DNA of 64,000 bases from Panicum virgatum (lineage: Eukaryota; Streptophyta; Magnoliopsida; Poales; Poaceae), in NCBI RefSeq assembly GCF_016808335.1, contig NC_053144.1, positions 19,514,403 through 19,578,402 of the forward strand. The letters run 5' to 3'. A model generated the notes under the pieces. It saw only the letters and a list, made by a program, of their open reading frames with translations. It did no database searches and was not told where the DNA came from. This document shows, piece by piece, positions 45,141 through 57,088 of the stretch. Made by a program: the position numbers and the translations under genes. Position 1 is the first letter of the stretch; the number at the start of each line of letters is the position of its first letter.

Positions 45141-46385
45141 ACCGCGGTGTGAACGAAGGAGAGCCCGCTAACGAGCAGTACTGCGAGCAAGAGAGCGAGG
45201 ACCAGTTCCGCGACCCCGAGCCCGAAGGACAGGACTTCCCCGAAGGCTTCGAAGACGGCAAGTTCAATCCCATCCTTTGATGCATGTTTTTGTCCTAGTT
45301 TTTATGAACACAACCCAATGGCCTGTTTTATACTGTTGCATATGTTTTACCTGCATGAAAACACGGTTGGATAGCCACCCCTTGAGTTGTGACGACTATT
45401 CCTTGACCACCTAGATTAATGTCTGATTTTGTTTGGACGTTAATCAATATTAGAAGACTTAGGACTTTGCTCATACATAATTTATTTGATAAAGAAAATG
45501 TGTGCGTGTGGGAAGGGATAAAATGTGGATTTTTCGAAAGATGAGTATGGACGGGATGGACGGCATTTCTGTGTGATTTGCCGATTGGTGTGCTTATGCC
45601 TGTGTGGCAGGGCAAAGAAGGGAGACATCCATCTTGTCGCGTCTAAGGACCGAGTTGGTGTGTCATCTCACCTAACTCCACTATCGTGCAAGCCACTCGA
45701 CCGTTGAATGGGCAACGGCGTAGCATAAATCCCACTAGTTGGTGTGGTAGCCATCAGGAGAGCTGAGAGCAACGGGTAACTAAGGAAAAGGGATAAGCCC
45801 CGAGTGACTTATGCCCGGTTATACCTAAGTGAACGGTCAATGACCCCTTGGTGCATCCCGTGATGGCTAGTCAGGCTTAGCTATGGTGGGTAATGGCTAT
45901 GTTGGGATCTACACCGACACGACGGTGTTCGAGTTGTGGTATCCTACTTGTGGGTAAAGTTGCACACCTCTGCAGAGTTAAGAATCTATTCGAATAGTCC
46001 GTGCCCACGGTATTGGGCGAGTTATGGTGTGGTCACATAACTAGTGTTTCCTTGGGATGGGCTGGTGTGAGTTGTTTTGGAATTGGTTCCGGCAGTTGTG
46101 CCGTGTGCTACGACGGACGGGGAGTCCGGTAGCAGTTTTAAAACCTGAACTCTGTGTTACTGCAAAAACTGATTTCTAAAAGGTTTTTCGTAAAATAAAC
46201 CCCTGCATAGAATGACGTTTTTCTGCAAATTAAACCGTAACCTTATCCTTGATTTACCTATGCATATTATTCTGTTATAACCCCCTCCGTGGGTGTGGTT
46301 GGACTTGCTGAGTACGTTTGTACTCACCCCACTCTAACTTTTTACAGAGGAAGACCCAGACTTCGTGCCAGACGACGCCGAGTAG
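45141..46385 (+). other. Split acidic open frame inside the LTR (45141-45257 and 46348-46385)
   Basis: After an acceptor-like TGTGCTGTAG, an open stretch encodes acidic residues (NEGEPANEQYCEQESEDQ, then PEGQDFPEGFED) and meets a GC-type donor G|GCAAGT at 45258. After TTTTTACAG at 46347 a second stretch encodes EEDPDFVPDDAE then TAG; the two parts join in phase. The same layout exists in the LTRs at 17496 and 53553. There is no ATG in the frame, and the exon upstream would put a TGA just before it, so this may be untranslated leader or a captured gene piece. Confidence 0.35.
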
Positions 46386-46655
46386 GGTGACCGTTCTACA
46401 CCCAACCTTGCCTGTGGTACCGGCCCTGTCGAGATGCCTCCGCGGTCGCAGTACTCTGAGCCCGTAGTAGACCCTATGTGGTTTGCAGTCTGGTGTTATG
46501 TTGTAGCTTGGTTAATAATTATCATCATCTGTATCGAGTGTCCGCCAAGGTTTGTAAGGTTTTGAACCATCTGATGTAATAAATGTGGCATCAGCCTCCT
46601 AGGACTGATGTTTTGTATCACATTTAAGTCTTCTCTTATGAGGGGACGCTGCAGG

Positions 46656-46668
46656 TGGTATCAGAGCC
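46656..46668 (+). other. Primer-binding site
   Basis: TGGTATCAGAGCC two bases after the 5' LTR, complementary to the 3' end of initiator methionine tRNA, the common minus-strand primer of plant LTR retroelements. Confidence 0.9.
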
Positions 46669-46793
46669 GTAGGTTGGCCGTAGGACGTGACCCTAGGAGC
46701 GAAACCCGTTTTTAGACCCTTTACCTTAGGACTTTTCTATCCTTAATCCTTTCCTCACACAAACACTTACCTTTGGTTCTTGCCCTGTTCCAG

Positions 46794-47669
46794 ATGGCTG
46801 ACAATGGATGGATTGGCGGAATCTGTTTCGCAGAGCCCGGCCTTCCCAAGTTGTTGATACTCAGCCTGGAACGCATCGGAGTTGTGGATCCACCAGAGTT
46901 TCTCTATCGGGAGTACGACTCCAAGGGTACTCTTCGGTGTGACTTGATGATCTTCATAGCAAGAAGCATCCGCTACCCTGATGTGGACCCTTGGTTCATC
47001 TCCACCACTGGATTCCGTTTCCCGGATACCTATCGGAAAGCCGCCCGTAAAGCCCTGCGACGGCTCCGAGTGATCTACAAGCATCACCTTCAGCGGACTC
47101 CTATGGGATTTTTCCCGCCGACTGAAGGAAGAGGACGCACATGGATTGCCAGGATGAGAGGACTTGGAAGAGAAGAAGAAGACCTAGAAGACACGGTCTC
47201 TCATCTATCCATCTATCTCACCGGCCTGGATGAGCTCTATCGCGAGCAAGCAGCACAACTGAAACAGCAGGTCCACAGAGCAGAAAAAGCAACCCAGGAG
47301 ATGGAGGAACAACGGTCGAGGACTTTCCACGCCGAGTATTCCCTGGCTGCTCTCCAAGTCCAAATGGATGAAAAAGAGGCAGAATTGGAGGAGCAGCGGA
47401 CAAGGGCCGCACGTGCCGAGAACTCGCTGGCCGCTCTCCAAGCTCAGTTGCGGAGGTACGAAGCTCGCTGGGGAATAGGTGGATGGATAGAGGAAGACGA
47501 AGAAGAGGAAGAACCCATGGAAACCCATTGGGACGTTGGCACTCAGACTGAAGAAGAAGAACCCGAAGAAACCCACTGGGATAAAGGAACTCAGACCGAG
47601 GATGATGTGATGGATCAGCACCTTCCACTGAAGAAGCGCTCCTTTAGAATTGAGGAAGAATCCCCATGA
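46794..47669 (+). CDS. Chromovirus extra ORF, aORF1 (291 aa)
   Basis: Intact frame from ATG at 46794 (MADNGWIGG) to TGA. Residues about 40-130 form a compact domain with GTLRCDLMIFIARS, STTGFRFPDTYRKAARKALR and TPMGFFPPTEGRGRTWIARM. Residues 150-240 are a coiled coil with two related segments (HAEYSLAALQVQM and RAENSLAALQAQL). The tail is acidic with two copies of ETHWDxGTQT. The domain is shared with the next ORF, so the two arose by duplication. It is not gag, protease or polymerase; function unknown. A structural or transport role is only a guess. The start lies directly behind TTGCCCTGTTCCAG, a good splice acceptor. A broken copy lies at 21099-21931. Confidence 0.85.
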   Translation: MADNGWIGGICFAEPGLPKLLILSLERIGVVDPPEFLYREYDSKGTLRCDLMIFIARSIRYPDVDPWFISTTGFRFPDTYRKAARKALRRLRVIYKHHLQRTPMGFFPPTEGRGRTWIARMRGLGREEEDLEDTVSHLSIYLTGLDELYREQAAQLKQQVHRAEKATQEMEEQRSRTFHAEYSLAALQVQMDEKEAELEEQRTRAARAENSLAALQAQLRRYEARWGIGGWIEEDEEEEEPMETHWDVGTQTEEEEPEETHWDKGTQTEDDVMDQHLPLKKRSFRIEEESP

Positions 47670-47818
47670 TAGGAGTAGTCTCTAAGCTAGAACCTTTGCT
47701 CTAATGATCATGTACCCATGAAGTTGTACCCCATCGTGATGCCATAAATAAAAACCATCTACCCCTTTTGTGTACCGCAAATATTCGCGCAAGATATTCA
47801 CTCTATCTTTATTTTCAG

Positions 47819-48685
47819 ATGGCTGAGGAAGGATGGACCCAGGGCGACTGTCAAGCTGCACCTGGCTTCCCCAGCCTGTTGGTCAACGCCCTGGAAAGCC
47901 TTGGCGTGACGGAACGCCCAAGGTACTACAGCAGAGAGTACGAGCATCATGGCACTCTCCGCTGCAGGGTGATCATTGTCATCGCCAGAAGTGAACGCCA
48001 CCCCAACATCCAGTCGTGGCGAGTGACCGCTACGGGATTCAGGCACCAAGACACCTATCCCTTGGCTGTCAGAAAGGCACTCCGGTACCTATGCCGGATT
48101 TTCGAAGAACACCTAGCACCCACGCCAATGAGGTTCTTTCCGCCGGCCATCAGGACCCCTGTTTGGGAAGCCCGCATGAGAAGCCTGGAACGGCGCCGCC
48201 ATGAAGTAGACCCTTTGTACCAAGTGGCTAACTATCTGGCCGCTTTGGACCAACTCTTCGATGAGCAGGCCCACCTGCTGAGGGAGCAGACCAATCGTGC
48301 CGAGCAAGCTGAACTCGCGGTGAGGCTCCAACAGGTCCGAGCAGCCCAAGCCGAGGCAAGAGCCGCAGCCGCGATCAGCAGTGAAGCAGTGGTACAGGAG
48401 AGCCTCAGACAGGCCCGAGACCGGCGCATGCAAGAATGGACCAGGAGTGGGACCCCAGTTCCGGCCATCGGAGAAGACCATGTTCTACTTGGGACACCCG
48501 TCATAGGATGGGGAACGCTCTTTGGAAGCCCTCGAGCTCCACCCGAGAACCCCGAAGGGTCTACTGCTGTCAGAGAAGGAGAAGTTGCTGCTCAGCCCCA
48601 AGAGAACGGGAACCCGGAGGACGACGAGCCGTTTGTTTCCCCGGAAGCTCGTACCACCCCAGAAGAAGACTCGCCCCGCGAGTAG
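47819..48685 (+). CDS. Chromovirus extra ORF, aORF2 (288 aa), paralog of aORF1
   Basis: Intact frame from ATG at 47819 (MAEEGWTQGD) to TAG. It shares with aORF1 the pattern GTLRCxxxIxIARSxRxP, TGFRxxDTYxxAxRKALR and TPMxFFPP, then WxARMRxL. It also has an Ala/Gln/Arg-rich coiled coil (EQAELAVRLQQVRAAQAEAR) and a Pro/Glu-rich tail. The tail lacks the ETHWD repeats. The start follows CTCTATCTTTATTTTCAG, a strong splice-acceptor context. Function unknown. Located between aORF1 (150-bp gap) and gag-pol (269-bp gap). Confidence 0.85.
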   Translation: MAEEGWTQGDCQAAPGFPSLLVNALESLGVTERPRYYSREYEHHGTLRCRVIIVIARSERHPNIQSWRVTATGFRHQDTYPLAVRKALRYLCRIFEEHLAPTPMRFFPPAIRTPVWEARMRSLERRRHEVDPLYQVANYLAALDQLFDEQAHLLREQTNRAEQAELAVRLQQVRAAQAEARAAAAISSEAVVQESLRQARDRRMQEWTRSGTPVPAIGEDHVLLGTPVIGWGTLFGSPRAPPENPEGSTAVREGEVAAQPQENGNPEDDEPFVSPEARTTPEEDSPRE

Positions 48686-48954
48686 AGTGTCCAACCTTAC
48701 CCTGTTGTTGTACCCTTCTAGCTCTTTCGGTTTAAGTTGTACCCTTAGTTCGAACCTGTACCCGGACGTGTAGTACGCGTTCTAATCATGTTCCCGTACC
48801 TCGCTTTAGTAACAGTTGCTTGTTTGCCTTGTTGTGTGCTTGTTGTGTGTGTGCCTTTCGGCAGAAGGTTAACTCTGCCTTTTTCAAAAGTACGAACTAA
48901 ATAACTTAAACATCACCTAATCCCAATCTCACAAAAACCCTACCAAATCTGCAG

Positions 48955-51900
48955 ATGGTTTCCCGAAGCGTCACGAGGGCCTCCCGTGTCAGGGACCCTG
49001 CCGCCGCTGATGCAGGAGTACGCCTTAACGGGCAAAACCATCCTCAGGAAGAACAAGAAGTGAGTCAGGGCAGAGGAGAAAATCAGGATGCACAGCTACC
49101 ACCACCACCACCCTTCGTGGACCTGGCACAAGTGATCCATAACCAGACTCTCATACTGGAGACACTGGCCAATGCTCTAATGAACAGGCAGCCACGAGAG
49201 CAGACCTTCAACGACAAGCTTACAGCTTTTCTGAGGGCTAAGCCACCTACTTTTGCCGGATCCAGCAACCCCTTGGATGCAGATGATTGGCTCCGCGTAA
49301 TCCAGAGGAAGCTCGAGCCGTTTGGGTGCCAGGATCGAGATAAAGTCCTCCTGGCAGCACATCAACTCACCGGGACTGCCTTAGCCTGGTGGGAAAATTA
49401 CTGCGCTGCTGCCAGAGATGCCTCCGCCATCACCTGGAATGAATTCGTGAGAGAGTTCCGCCGCTATCACATCCCCTCAGCTACCATGAAGCGCAAGGCA
49501 GATGAATTCCGCGCACTTCAGCAGGGGAATATGACGGTAGAGGAGTATACACACCAGTTTATGGAATTGGCTCGCTATGCACCAGAAGAGGTGAACGACG
49601 ATGAGAAGAAGCAGGATATGTTCAAGAAGGGACTAAATCCAGAACTCAGGACCCTGCTCACCCCTCAGATCTATCCTGACTTCAACACCTTGATGAACAA
49701 GGCAATCCTCACTGAGAAGGCCAAGAGTGATGAAAGAAAGAATAACAAGCGCAAGTTCCTGGAGAGTAAGGCCCGCCAGCAGGATCGTTCCCAGAAGGCC
49801 AGAAGTTTCAGCTACAATGCACCAAGGACCCAAGCCCCAATGCAGTACAAAACCCAGTCCCAAGCAACAGGACCACGGGCCCCTAACACACAGCTCAGAA
49901 GCCAGAACACCATGAGGGCCCCACAGAGTAATGCGAGCCAAGTCACCAACAACAACAGCAATGTGAGGGCCTGTTTCAACTGCCGTGAGACGGGTCACTT
50001 CATTGCCGACTGCCCCTATGCCAAGAACAAGCCAGCCACTTCAGCTTTCTCCAACACAGTGAACGGACCCAAGCCAGTGCTGACCGGAGCCAACCGAGTG
50101 CCCCTCCGTGGCAACACCAACAACAACAGCAACCAGCAGAGGCAACCCCAGCAGACTTTTGGACGAGCCCGCGTCAACCACATCGACGCGCAGGAAGCTC
50201 AAGGAGCTCAGGGCGTAGTACTCGGTGAGTACCTAGTCAGCTCAACTCTTGCAACAGTACTGTTCGATTCTGGAGCATCACACTCATTTATATCCTCGAG
50301 TTTTGTGGAGAAACATAAAATACCTACAGTACTACTAAAAACGCCCCTATTAACCCGGACGCCCGGAGGAGACATCAGGTGTCAACTGGGTTGTCTACGG
50401 GTAAGGATTAATTTAAGTGGGGTAGAGTTTCTAGCAGATCTAGTAGTACTTAAGTCAGAAGTGATAGATGTGATCCTCGGAATGGATTGGCTGAGCAAAC
50501 ACAATGGCCTCATAGGTTGTACGGACAAGGTAGTCCACCTAACAAACCCAGAGGGAGTCCGAGTGACCTGTCACACCCGGGAAAGTGGAGCAAACCCGAT
50601 GGTGTTTAGCATGGAAGCCAAGTCCTTGGAAGAAGTTCCAGTAGTGAGTGAGTACCCCGATGTCTTTCCTGAAGAACTTCCCGGTATGCCACCAGATAGG
50701 GACATAGAATTTGTCATTGATCTTGTTCCTGGAACCGCCCCCATAGCCAAGAGACCTTATAGGATGGCAGCCTCCGAGTTGGCAGAGTTAAAGAAACAAC
50801 TAGAGGAGTTACAACGGATTGGCTTCATCAGGCCAAGTTCGTCGCCTTGGGGAGCCCCGGTTCTGTTTGTCAAAAAGAAGGATGGAAGTATGAGGTTGTG
50901 CGTTGATTACCGGGCACTGAACGAAGTTACTATCAAGAACAAGTATCCTCTCCCCAGGATCGATGACCTTTTCGACCAGTTAAAAGGAGCCAAATACTTT
51001 TCCAAGATTGACCTGAGGTCCGGTTATTTTCAGCTCAAGATCAGGGAGAGGGACATCCCGAAAACAGCTTTTGTCACCCGGTATGGTCAGTTTGAGTTTA
51101 CGGTGATGTCTTTTGGACTGACAAATGCACCTGCCTATTTCATGAACCTCATGAACAAAGTGTTTATGGACGAGTTAGATAAGTTTGTCGTAGTCTTCAT
51201 TGACGACATACTTATTTACTCGAAGAGTATTCAGGAGCACGAGCAACACCTGAGGGTAGTTCTGGAAAAATTGAGAGTGCATAGGCTATACGCCAAATTT
51301 AGCAAGTGTGAGTTCTGGCTTGAGAAAGTAGCTTTCCTTGGTCACATTCTGACCGCAGAAGGAGTAGCAGTGGATCCCGAGAAGGTCGAAGCAGTCTCCA
51401 ACTGGCAGCAACCAACCAATGTCAGTGAGATCAGGAGTTTTCTCGGATTAGCTGGGTATTATCGGAGATTCATTGAGGGATTTTCTAAGATAGCCCGGCC
51501 CATGACAGAGCTGCTCAAGAAAGAAAAGAAGTTCATCTGGACGGAGTCGTGTGAAAGAAGTTTCCAGGAATTGAAGCGAAAGTTGACGACAGCCCCAGTG
51601 CTAACCCTGCCGGATATTCATCGGGATTTTGTCATCTATTGTGATGCGTCCCGACAAGGATTGGGTTGTGTGCTGATGCAAGATGGGAAAGTCGTTGCAT
51701 ATGCTTCCCGTCAGCTCAGGACCCATGAGCAAAACTACCCAACTCATGATTTGGAACTTGCAGCCGTAGTGCACGCACTTAAGATTTGGAGGCATTATTT
51801 AATTGGAAATAAGTGCGAAATCTTTACCGATCATAAAAGTCTGAAGTATATCTTCACCCAGCCAGACTTGAACTTGAGGCAAAGAAGATGGCTAGAATTA

Positions 51901-53565
51901 GTCAAAGATTATAACTTGGAAATTCACTATCACCCTGGTAAAGCCAATGTGGTAGCCAATGCCTTGAGTCGGAAACCCTATGGGCCCAAGAATGACCATT
52001 TACAAGAGGAAATGGCGCGATTAAACGTGCACATTGTACCTCGAGGCTCCAGCCAAGTGCTGAACGTTCAATCCACTCTAGAAGAACGAATCAGGAAAAC
52101 CCAGAGAGCGGACAAGGGACTGATGGAAATCCGGAAGCAAACCGGAGAAAATAAGGCACCAGACTTTAGAGTGGATAATAGGGGAACATTGTGGTACAAA
52201 GATAGAATTTGTGTGCCCCAGAAGGGAGATTTCAGGCAAATAATCATGGATGAAGCCCACAACTCAGCCTACTCTATTCACCCAGGATCCACCAAGATGT
52301 ATATGGACTTAAAACAGAAATATTGGTGGAATGGGATGAAGGCAGATATTGCACGATTTGTCGCCCATTGCGATACTTGCCAGAGAATCAAAGCTGAACA
52401 CCAGAAGCCGGCAGGATTGTTGTAGCCCCTACCCATTCCGGTTTGGAAATGGGATGAAATAGGGATGGATTTTGTGGTAGGACTGCCCAGAACCCAGAAA
52501 GGACACGATTCCATATGGGTAATAGTGGACCGACTCACTAAAGCGGCTCACTTCATACCCGTACGTACCAACTACGGCGGAGAGAAGCTAGCCAAGCTTT
52601 ACGTGGAAAATATAGTGAAGTTGCATGGTGTGCCCAGTCGAATTGTTTCAGATAGAGGGACCCAGTTCACCTCTAGATTTTGGAAAAGCTTGCATAAAGC
52701 TATGGGCACCAAGCTAGACTTTAGTTCCGCTTATCACCCGCAGACAGATGGTCAGACAGAAAGGGTGAATCAGATTATGGAAGATATGTTGAGGGCATGT
52801 GTTCTCACCTACGGCAAAGATTGGGAACAGAGTTTACCCTATGCCGAGTTCTCATACAACAACGGGTATCAAGCAAGCTTGGGCATGTCACCGTTCGAGG
52901 CTCTCTACGGAAGGAAATGCAGGACCCCTCTGATGTGGTCAGAAGTTGGAGAACGTGCTTTAGTCGGGCCCGCCCTCATAAAGGAAGCAGAAGAAAGAGT
53001 AGCCGAGATCAGAGAGAAGCTGAAAGCAGCCCAGTCCCGACAGAAGAGTTACGCTGACAAGAAAAGGCGGGAAATAAGTTTCAGTCCAGGGGATTTTGTG
53101 TATCTCAAGGTATCACCCATTCGAGGAACCCGAAGATTTCAGGTACAGGGAAAATTAGCCCCTCGGTACATTGGACCGTACCGAGTTCTGAAGAAAGTTG
53201 GAGCAGTAGCATACCGTTTGGAACTGCCAGAAGAAATGTCAGATATACATCCAGTGTTCCACGTCTCACAGCTAAGAAGATGTTTGAGAGTACCCGAGAC
53301 AGAGCACGTGCCAGTAGAAACGATAGATCTACAGCCAGACCTACGATATCAAGAAGTACCGGTCAAGATTCTCGACACGGTCACCAGAAGGACCAGAAGC
53401 TCTGAAGTACGGATATGCAGAGTCCAGTGGAGCAGACACGGAGTAGAAGAAGCGACGTGGGAACGAGAAGACGCTCCGAAGAAAGAGTTTCCCCACTTGT
53501 TTAGGAACCAGCCGAATCTCGAGGACGAGATTCATTTTAAGTGGGGTAGGTTTGTAACATCCTGA
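48955..53565 (+). pseudogene. Chromovirus gag-pol polyprotein, one in-frame stop
   Basis: One frame of about 1,537 codons with a TAG at 52423-52425. Domains in order: gag (about residues 80-260), zinc knuckle [15 protein letters not shown] (about 340), aspartic protease FDSGASHSF (about 438), reverse transcriptase with FIDD (about 749), and RNase H with YCDAS (about 897). Then come the integrase HHCC finger (about 1100-1145, CDTC) and integrase core with GMDF, VSDRGTQFTS and GQTERVNQ, and a C-terminal chromodomain (VQWSRHGVEEATWERE). The stop lies between the finger and the core, at a position where relatives usually carry Gln, consistent with one C-to-T change. The remainder is open, so the break looks recent. 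The ATG follows AAATCTGCAG, an acceptor-like site. Confidence 0.93.
53536..53552 (+). other. Polypurine tract before the 3' LTR
   Basis: AAGTGGGGTAGG just upstream of the 3' LTR; primer for plus-strand synthesis. Confidence 0.75.
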
Positions 53566-56500
53566 AAATTCACTAAACAAATCATGCGCTAAGTTGTTTT
53601 TCGTTGAGCTCGACCTCCCTTAAACCCTGAACCCTAATCCCCAGAACCTCCCCCGAACAACCCGACACCCGACTTCAATCCACGTCCCATCTCCTTCCCA
53701 TCCAACGCGACGCGTCGTGACCGGCCGCCGCGAATCCCGCCCCCTCTTTTTCCCTCTCTCCTTTTCCCTCTTCCCCTCCGACCGCGTGCCCCACCTCCCG
53801 CGGCCCGCACGCCGCGCGTGGCCGACCGCGGCCGCGGTCGCCGCCGGCGCGCACCGCCCCTTCCCCCTCCTTTCTCCTTTCTCTCCCTCCCTTTTTCCCA
53901 TTTCCTTTTTCTTTAATTCTTTTTCCTATTTTCTTTTTCCCCATTTTCTTTCTTTTCTATTTTCTTTTCCCTTCACCCTTTTTTTCTTTTCTTCCCTCCC
54001 TTCCCTCCTTCCTCTCTTTCTTCCCCGTCGCGCCACCCCTCACGCCCTTCCTCCCAGCCCCGGCCCGCCTGCCCTGCGCGCGCCTCACCTCCCTCCCGCA
54101 CGCGCCGGCCACGCCCCGCAGCCGCCCGTGCGCCCGTGCCCCCGACCTGCCCTGCGTCCACGCCGCTCGGCCCGACCGCGCGCGTGCACGCACGGCGCTC
54201 GGCCCGACCGCGCGCGTACGCGCTCTCTGCGCCCAGTGCCCCGAGCCGTGGCACGCGCCGCGCCACGCCACCGCCCGCTCAGCCGCGCGCGCCCCAGCCC
54301 GCGCACCGCCCCTGCTGCGACACCGCCGCGCCACCCGCCGCTACCAGGCTGCCGCTCCCGCACGCCGCGGCCTCGCCGCCCGCGCCACCCCGCTACGCCC
54401 TGCCTCGCTCAGCGCCGCTTGCGCGGACGCGCCGGGCCGCGGCAACGTGAGCTCCGCTGAGCCCACGTGCGCGCTGGGCCGCGCCGCGCGACGCCCGTCG
54501 CTGCGCCGCCCCAAGTCAAGACCACGACGCCCGCCGTCTTGCCCCGGTCCCGCTTGACTGCGCCCACGTGCCCGCACGCTTGCTCCGCCGCTGCCCGCTC
54601 CGCTCGGCGGCGTCCACGCGCACGCGTCTCGCCCCGCCCCTGTGCTCGGCCCCAGCCAACATCGCTGCCGCTCAAGTCCCGTCGCCCTACACCGCCACGC
54701 CGCCCTCGGCGCGAGAGCCGCCCCACGACGGCCGCTAGCGGCCGGGACGCCATTAATGGCCGCCCGCGGGCCTCGCTGAGCCGGCCACCCACCTCCACCG
54801 CGCCACCGCCTTAGCTCGGCTATAAAAGAGCCCCCCTGAGCCCCGGCCATCCCCGCGACCACCTCCGCCGCCTCCAGCCACTCCTCCCCAGTGCTAGCGC
54901 CGCCGCCCCGCTTCAGTTGCGCCGCCGCCGCCGCCGGCCCACGTCGCCCCACCCCTGAGCACCGCCCCAGCCTGAGGTGAGCCGGGGAATCAAACCCCAC
55001 GTGCCCCCGGACCCTTTTCCCCTCACCCCCGGCCGCCGCCGTGGTCCAGGGCGGCCAAATCGGCCGCCGCCGGCGCACGGGGACGCCTCCCCTGTTTCCC
55101 AGCGTGGGAGGGAGGAAGGGGATGGCGATTATGCCAAAAACCCCTCCCCTTTTCCTTTATTTCTTAAAGAAACATTCCACTCTTTTGCCTTTTTGCAGAA
55201 ACACCCCCACCTTTAGTGTATTTGCAAATAAACCCTCTTCCAGTATAACTTAACCTCAAATATACCCCTGACCTCTCCAGAATAACCCAAAAGCTTCCAA
55301 AAATTACAAACAGACCCCTGCCTACTTAAGATTATTTGCAACCAGGCCCCTGGCCCCTTAACTAACCCACGAACCCTTATAAAACCTATTATTTCATGCG
55401 CCTAAACAACTCCGATTGACCCCAAACTTTACCATGTCACTTCTATTATAGTTTCGGGCCGCGCTATTACCAAACCACTCAAAGATGTCACTTCTATCTC
55501 CATATTTTATGTGATTCCGATTCGAGCTCAACGATAGATCTTGTATTGATTGGATGTTTGTTGTGTGTGCTGTAGACCGCGGTGTGAACGAAGGAGAGCC
55601 CGCTAACGAGCAGTACTGCGAGCAAGAGAGCGAGGACCAGTTCCGCGACCCCGAGCCCGAAGGACAGGACTTCCCCGAAGGCTTCGAAGACGGCAAGTTC
55701 AATCCCATCCTTTGATGCATGTTTTTGTCCTAGTTTTTATGAACACAACCCAATGGCCTGTTTTATACTGTTGCATATGTTTTACCTGCATGAAAACACG
55801 GTTGGATAGCCACCCCTTGAGTTGTGACGACTATTCCTTGACCACCTAGATTAATGTCTGATTTTGTTTGGACGTTAATCAATATTAGAAGACTTAGGAC
55901 TTTGCTCATACATAATTTATTTGATAAAGAAAATGTGTGCGTGTGGGAAGGGATAAAATGTGGATTTTTCGAAAGATGAGTATGGACGGGATGGACGGTA
56001 TTTCTGTGTGATTTGCCGATTGGTGTGCTTATGCCTGTGTGGCAGGGCAAAGAAGGGAGACATCCATCTTGTCGCGTCTAAGGACCGAGTTGGTGTGTCA
56101 TCTCACCTAACTCCACTATCGTGCAAGCCACTCGACCGTTGAATGGGCAACGGCGTAGCATAAATCCCACTAGTTGGTGTGGTAGCCATCAGGAGAGCTG
56201 AGAGCAACGGGTAACTAAGGAAAAGGGATAAGCCCCGAGTGACTTATGCCCGGTTATACCTAAGTGAACGGTCAATGACCCCTTGGTGCATCCCGTGATG
56301 GCTAGTCAGGCTTAGCTATGGTGGGTAATGGCTATGTTGGGATCTACACCGACACGACGGTGTTCGAGTTGTGGTATCCTACTTGTGGGTAAAGTTGCAC
56401 ACCTCTGCAGAGTTAAGAATCTATTCGAATAGTCCGTGCCCACGGTATTGGGCGAGTTATGGTGTGGTCACATAACTAGTGTTTCCTTGGGATGGGCTGG

Positions 56501-57088
56501 TGTGAGTTGTTTTGGAATTGGTTCCGGCAGTTGTGCCGTGTGCTACGACGGACGGGGAGTCCGGTAGCAGTTTTAAAACCTGAACTCTGTGTTACTGCAA
56601 AAACTGATTTCTAAAAGGTTTTTCGTAAAATAAACCCCTGCATAGAATGACGTTTTTCTGCAAATTAAACCGTAACCTTATCCTTGATTTACCTATGCAT
56701 ATTATTCTGTTATAACCCCCTCCGTGGGTGTGGTTGGACTTGCTGAGTACGTTTGTACTCACCCCACTCTAACTTTTTACAGAGGAAGACCCAGACTTCG
56801 TGCCAGACGACGCCGAGTAGGGTGACCGTTCTACACCCAACCTTGCCTGTGGTACCGGCCCTGTCGAGATGCCTCCGCGGTCGCAGTACTCTGAGCCCGT
56901 AGTAGACCCTATGTGGTTTGCAGTCTGGTGTTATGTTGTAGCTTGGTTAATAATTATCATCATCTGTATCGAGTGTCCGCCAAGGTTTGTAAGGTTTTGA
57001 ACCATCTGATGTAATAAATGTGGCATCAGCCTCCTGGGACTGATGTTTTGTATCACATTTAAGTCTTCTCTTATGAGGGGACGCTGCA
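53553..57088 (+). repeat. 3' LTR of the chromovirus (3,536 bp)
   Basis: Near-identical to the 5' LTR; TATA box at 54821-54827 could drive outward transcription to the right. Ends TGCA at 57088, followed by the target duplication GGATG. Confidence 0.95.

Larger units (their letters stand above)
43116..46653 (+). repeat. 5' LTR of the chromovirus (3,538 bp)
   Basis: Near-identical to 53553-57088. GC-rich, pyrimidine-rich first part; TATA box at 44386; a donor-like CTGAG|GTGAGC at 44541/44542. Long open frames on both strands in the GC-rich part are chance. Confidence 0.95.
43116..57088 (+). mobile_element. Full-length Ty3/gypsy chromovirus (Tekay/Del-like), 13,973 bp
   Basis: 5' LTR, primer-binding site, two extra ORFs, gag-pol with chromodomain, polypurine tract and 3' LTR are all present, flanked by a perfect 5-bp duplication GGATG (43111-43115 and 57089-57093). 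LTRs begin TGTAACATCC and end GCTGCA. By eye the two LTRs differ by about seven substitutions and two single-base run-length changes in 3.5 kb, so the insertion is young. The order protease, reverse transcriptase, RNase H, integrase, chromodomain defines a chromovirus; the Tekay/Del assignment is from the overall style and is less sure. Confidence 0.95.
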
